Part shown: piece by piece, positions 19,052 through 21,540 of the stretch | Position numbering within the stretch: the stretch's first letter is position 1 | Layout: every line of letters begins with the position of its first letter | NCBI GenBank assembly: GCA_024653845.1 | Contig: JANLHA010000102.1 | Location: 1-21,540 of the forward strand | Length of the DNA stretch: 21,540 nt | Source of the DNA: Candidatus Omnitrophota bacterium | GTDB taxonomy: Bacteria; Omnitrophota; Gorgyraeia; Zapsychrales; JANLHA01 | Direction: 5' to 3' | Translations under genes and position numbers: made by a program | Notes under the pieces: generated by a model | Databases searched by the model: none | Seen by the model: the letters and a program-made list of their open reading frames with translations, nothing else | What the model was told of the DNA's origin: nothing

Positions 19052-20401
19052 ATGGTTAAAAAAATAGATAAAATCAATGATCCTGGAGATCTCTTTGCGA
19101 AATCCAGTGAAGAATTGAAAAAAGATTCTCCTTTAAGTGCGCGGATGCGTCCGCAAACTCTTGAAGAATATGTTGGCCAGACCCATATTTTAGGAAAAGG
19201 GAAGCTTTTGACACGCGCCATCGAGGCAGATCGGATCACATCCTTGATTCTTTACGGTCCGCCGGGTGTAGGAAAAACAACCTTGGCTTATTGTATTGGG
19301 CAAAGGACAAAGTCTGTTTTTGAGAAAGTCAACGCGGTGGCTTCGAATGTTGAACAGCTTAAAAAAATTTTAGTGGCCAGTCAGCACCGTCGGGCCATGA
19401 CCGGTGAGCGTACGATCCTCTTTATCGACGAAATTCATCGTTTTAACAAAGCTCAGCAGGATGTCTTGATGCCGGATGTGGAAGAAGGTAACATCATTCT
19501 GATTGGTGCCACGGTTTTTAACCCATTCTTTTCCTTAATTTCTCCCCTTCTTTCGCGTTCGCTCGTTTTTGAGTTGAACCCCCTGACTCCTGACGACATT
19601 AAGGAGCTTTTGGAACGCGCCTTGGTGGATCCTGCGCGAGGATTTGGAAAAAAGAAAATTGAGGTGAAGGAAGAATCGTTGGATTTTTTGTCAGAAATCT
19701 CAGACGGTGACGCGCGCAAAGCCCTCAATGCTTTAGAGCTCGCGGTTTTAACAACGCCGCCTGACTCCGACGGAAAAATTGTTTTAACGCTCGAGGCTGC
19801 TCAAGAGTCGGTTCAGAAAAAACAAGTCAAATATGATCGGCAAGGCGACGAGCATTATGATACCGCTTCGGCGTTTATCAAGTCCATGCGAGGATCAGAT
19901 CCTCACGCAACGCTTTATTGGCTGGCGAAAATGATCTATGCAGGAGAGGACCCACGGTTTATTTCTCGACGGATTTGCATCTGCGCGGCGGAAGATGTCG
20001 GCAATGCGGATCCCCAGGCTTTGGTTGTGGCTAATGCTGCAGCCCAAATCACCGAATTTATTGGGATGCCGGAGGCGCGCATTCCATTGGCTCAGGCTGC
20101 TGTTTATATTGCGTGTGCCCCGAAATCCAACGCGGTTTATTTGGGAATTGATAAAGCGATCGACGATGTTAAAAACAAAAAAACTCACGTGGTCCCAAAC
20201 CACTTGAGGGATGCATCTTATCCTGGCGCTAAGAAACTGAAACATGGAGAGGGGTATCGCTACGCCCATAGTTACGAAGAGCATTATGTGGTCCAAGACT
20301 ATATGGGAAAAGATGTCATTTATTATGAGCCTACAGATATGGGACAAGAGCGAGAGATCAAGGAGCGCATGGGAAAAAGAAAGGAGCAAGGTCTGGAGTG
20401 A
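19052..20401 (+). CDS. rarA: Replication-associated recombination protein A (RarA/MgsA), AAA+ ATPase
   Basis: This 449-residue AAA+ protein is of the RarA/MgsA/WRNIP1 family, a clamp-loader relative that acts at stalled forks. It opens with the usual LSARMRPQTLEEYVGQ (about 30-45). Walker A GPPGVGKTT is at 69-77, Walker B ILFIDEIHRF at 122-131 (Asp126, Glu127), sensor 1 in IGAT, then PLLSRSLVFEL with the arginine finger, and sensor 2 GDARKALNALE. The C-terminal tetramerisation part has DPHATLYWLAKMIYAGEDPRFISRR and ends GYRYAHSYEEHYVVQDYMG, as in the family. RuvB is excluded by the C-terminal half. The start has AAGG at 19039-19042. No terminator is obvious after it. Confidence 0.95.
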   Translation: MVKKIDKINDPGDLFAKSSEELKKDSPLSARMRPQTLEEYVGQTHILGKGKLLTRAIEADRITSLILYGPPGVGKTTLAYCIGQRTKSVFEKVNAVASNVEQLKKILVASQHRRAMTGERTILFIDEIHRFNKAQQDVLMPDVEEGNIILIGATVFNPFFSLISPLLSRSLVFELNPLTPDDIKELLERALVDPARGFGKKKIEVKEESLDFLSEISDGDARKALNALELAVLTTPPDSDGKIVLTLEAAQESVQKKQVKYDRQGDEHYDTASAFIKSMRGSDPHATLYWLAKMIYAGEDPRFISRRICICAAEDVGNADPQALVVANAAAQITEFIGMPEARIPLAQAAVYIACAPKSNAVYLGIDKAIDDVKNKKTHVVPNHLRDASYPGAKKLKHGEGYRYAHSYEEHYVVQDYMGKDVIYYEPTDMGQEREIKERMGKRKEQGLE

Positions 20402-20430
20402 TATATTCTGCCTTTTGTTTGACCCCGCCA

Positions 20431-20460
20431 TTGGCAAAATTCAATTTTTCCGTATATACT
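20431..20460 (+). promoter_or_regulatory. Promoter for the second giant protein gene
   Basis: The -35 TTGGCA (20431-20436) and -10 TATACT (20455-20460) each match five of six consensus positions, with an 18-base spacer. Transcription would start near 20467, giving a leader of about 36 bases that contains AAAGGAG (20488-20494). Confidence 0.6.
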
Positions 20461-20502
20461 TATGCTGGCTTATAAAATGTTATTATTAAAGGAGATATTT
20501 TC

Positions 20503-21540
20503 TTGTTGAAGAAAAATTTGCTTGCATTTGACCGCTTCGTTGTGGGAGTGGTGTTGATGACCTTTGGCGCTAGCACGGTTGGGCCTTTTGCCCCGGCGTC
20601 CGCTCAAGCTGAAGGCCTGATTGCGCCCAGCTCTGCTTATCATCCAGCCATTCTCCAGGGTGTTAAAATTTTCCCCGATGAGCCACTGCGATTTGATTTC
20701 GTTATTGATAAAGCCGACTCTCCTTTGACGGGAGACGCACTCAAAGCCGAATACAGCAAAATCATCAAATATTTTCTCACCTCTCTAACCGTCCCGGAAG
20801 AAGATTTGTGGGTTAACCTTTCGCCTTACGAGAAAGACCGGATTGTTCCGGAAAAGTTCGGTCAAACCGAAATGGGCCGTGACCTTTTGGCGCAAGATTA
20901 TTTTCTCAAACAATTGACCGCATCATTGATGTATCCTGAAGGCGAAGTTGGTAAGAAATTCTGGGATGGAGTTTATCGTCGAGCGCAAGAAAAATTAGGG
21001 ACAACACAGATTCCTGTGAACACCTTTAATAAAGTGTGGATTATTCCCGATCGAGCGCAAGTGTATGAAAATGGCGACGTGGCTTTTGTGACGGATAGCC
21101 ATTTGAAGGTGATGCTGGAAGAAGATTTGAAAGCCAAGGAATTCGTAGGGGCCTCGAAGACGACAAAAGATTCAGAGCTTTCTACTCAAATTGTCCGTGA
21201 GATCATTTTGCCAGAAATAGAGAGAGAAGTGAACAATGGGAAATCATTTGCATCGCTACGCCAAATTTATCATTCGCTCATTTTGGCGATCTGGTTTAAG
21301 CGGAATTTGAAAGAAAGTTTTGTTGGTCAGGTTTACGTCGAGAAGAATAAAATCACCGGTGTCGATATCGAAGATAAACAGGCGAAAGAAAAAATTTATG
21401 ATCAATATCTTGAAGCTTTTAAGAAGGGTGTTTACAACTATATCAAAGAAGAAGTCGATCCAGCGACGAAACAATTGATCCCGCGAAAATATTTTTCAGG
21501 TGGGACGGATTTGGGGCAAGCAGAAGGCGTGGTTACAGAG
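20503..21540 (+). CDS. Second giant exported protein, N-terminal part (cut by window end)
   Basis: The frame is open from TTG 20503 through the last base (346 codons, no stop in the window). AAAGGAG at 20488-20494 lies eight bases before TTG, a strong site, so TTG is the likely start; a second TTG follows directly at 20506. A signal peptide is clear: LKKNLLAFDRF, a hydrophobic stretch VVGVVLMTFG, and PASAQA with cleavage near 34-36. Residues about 52-335 repeat the module of the 11035 protein (VKIFPDEPLRFDF, EEDLWVNLSPYEKDRI, NKVWIIPD, LKVMLEEDL, GVYNYIKEEVDP, KYFSGG). What follows after the module is outside the window, so total length and function are unknown. It lies downstream of rarA behind its own promoter. 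Confidence 0.85.
   Translation, partial: MLKKNLLAFDRFVVGVVLMTFGASTVGPFAPASAQAEGLIAPSSAYHPAILQGVKIFPDEPLRFDFVIDKADSPLTGDALKAEYSKIIKYFLTSLTVPEEDLWVNLSPYEKDRIVPEKFGQTEMGRDLLAQDYFLKQLTASLMYPEGEVGKKFWDGVYRRAQEKLGTTQIPVNTFNKVWIIPDRAQVYENGDVAFVTDSHLKVMLEEDLKAKEFVGASKTTKDSELSTQIVREIILPEIEREVNNGKSFASLRQIYHSLILAIWFKRNLKESFVGQVYVEKNKITGVDIEDKQAKEKIYDQYLEAFKKGVYNYIKEEVDPATKQLIPRKYFSGGTDLGQAEGVVTE

Noticed and set aside
20402..20450. Intrinsic terminator after rarA
   Set aside because: Only a weak A/T hairpin with a mismatch (around GGCAAAAT ... ATTTTTCC) is visible, and it overlaps a good promoter.

Overview
The window reads as part of a bacterial chromosome from an uncultured, diderm-type lineage, at moderate GC. 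The best guess is the Omnitrophota (former OP3) or a close relative. That guess rests on two very large secreted proteins sharing an N-terminal module of about 300 residues, of a kind I remember from Omnitrophota genomes. It is memory and was not checked by a search. The housekeeping genes are clearly bacterial.

Layout, all genes on the + strand. (1) Positions 1-6607 are an origin-type replication cluster: a probable last few codons of dnaA, a short AT-rich gap with a promoter, dnaN (beta clamp), dciA (DUF721, helicase-loading factor), gyrB and gyrA. recF, often found between dnaN and gyrB, is absent here. (2) Positions 6614-6773 hold a promoter, a tRNA-Glu(UUC) and a perfect 38-bp palindrome. 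(3) Positions 6819-10883 hold a GT-C membrane glycosyltransferase, then a tight run of D-2-hydroxyacid dehydrogenase, glutathione S-transferase-like protein and nitrilase-family amidase. (4) Positions 11035-15672 encode a giant exported protein of about 1545 residues. It has a signal peptide, the shared N-terminal module, an internal signal-like hydrophobic segment, a region with a Cys-His-Asp spacing like transglutaminase-type enzymes, four degenerate helical repeats and a C-terminal tail beginning GGIDF. (5) Positions 15680-18807 are pheS-pheT with their own promoter; PheT lacks the usual N-terminal tRNA-binding OB domain. (6) Positions 18811-19031 are a 6S RNA gene with a strong extended -10 promoter and an intrinsic terminator, followed by rarA (19052-20401). 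(7) From 20503 to the window end a second giant protein starts at TTG with a strong ribosome binding site. It carries the same N-terminal module and is cut off by the window edge.

The replication genes supply clamp, helicase loading and supercoiling control. pheST, tRNA-Glu, 6S RNA and rarA are translation, transcription-control and fork-maintenance functions. The most unusual content is the pair of giant exported proteins around pheST-6S-rarA. The clearest leads are the possible enzymatic triad in the first of them, the 6S RNA, and the shortened PheT.
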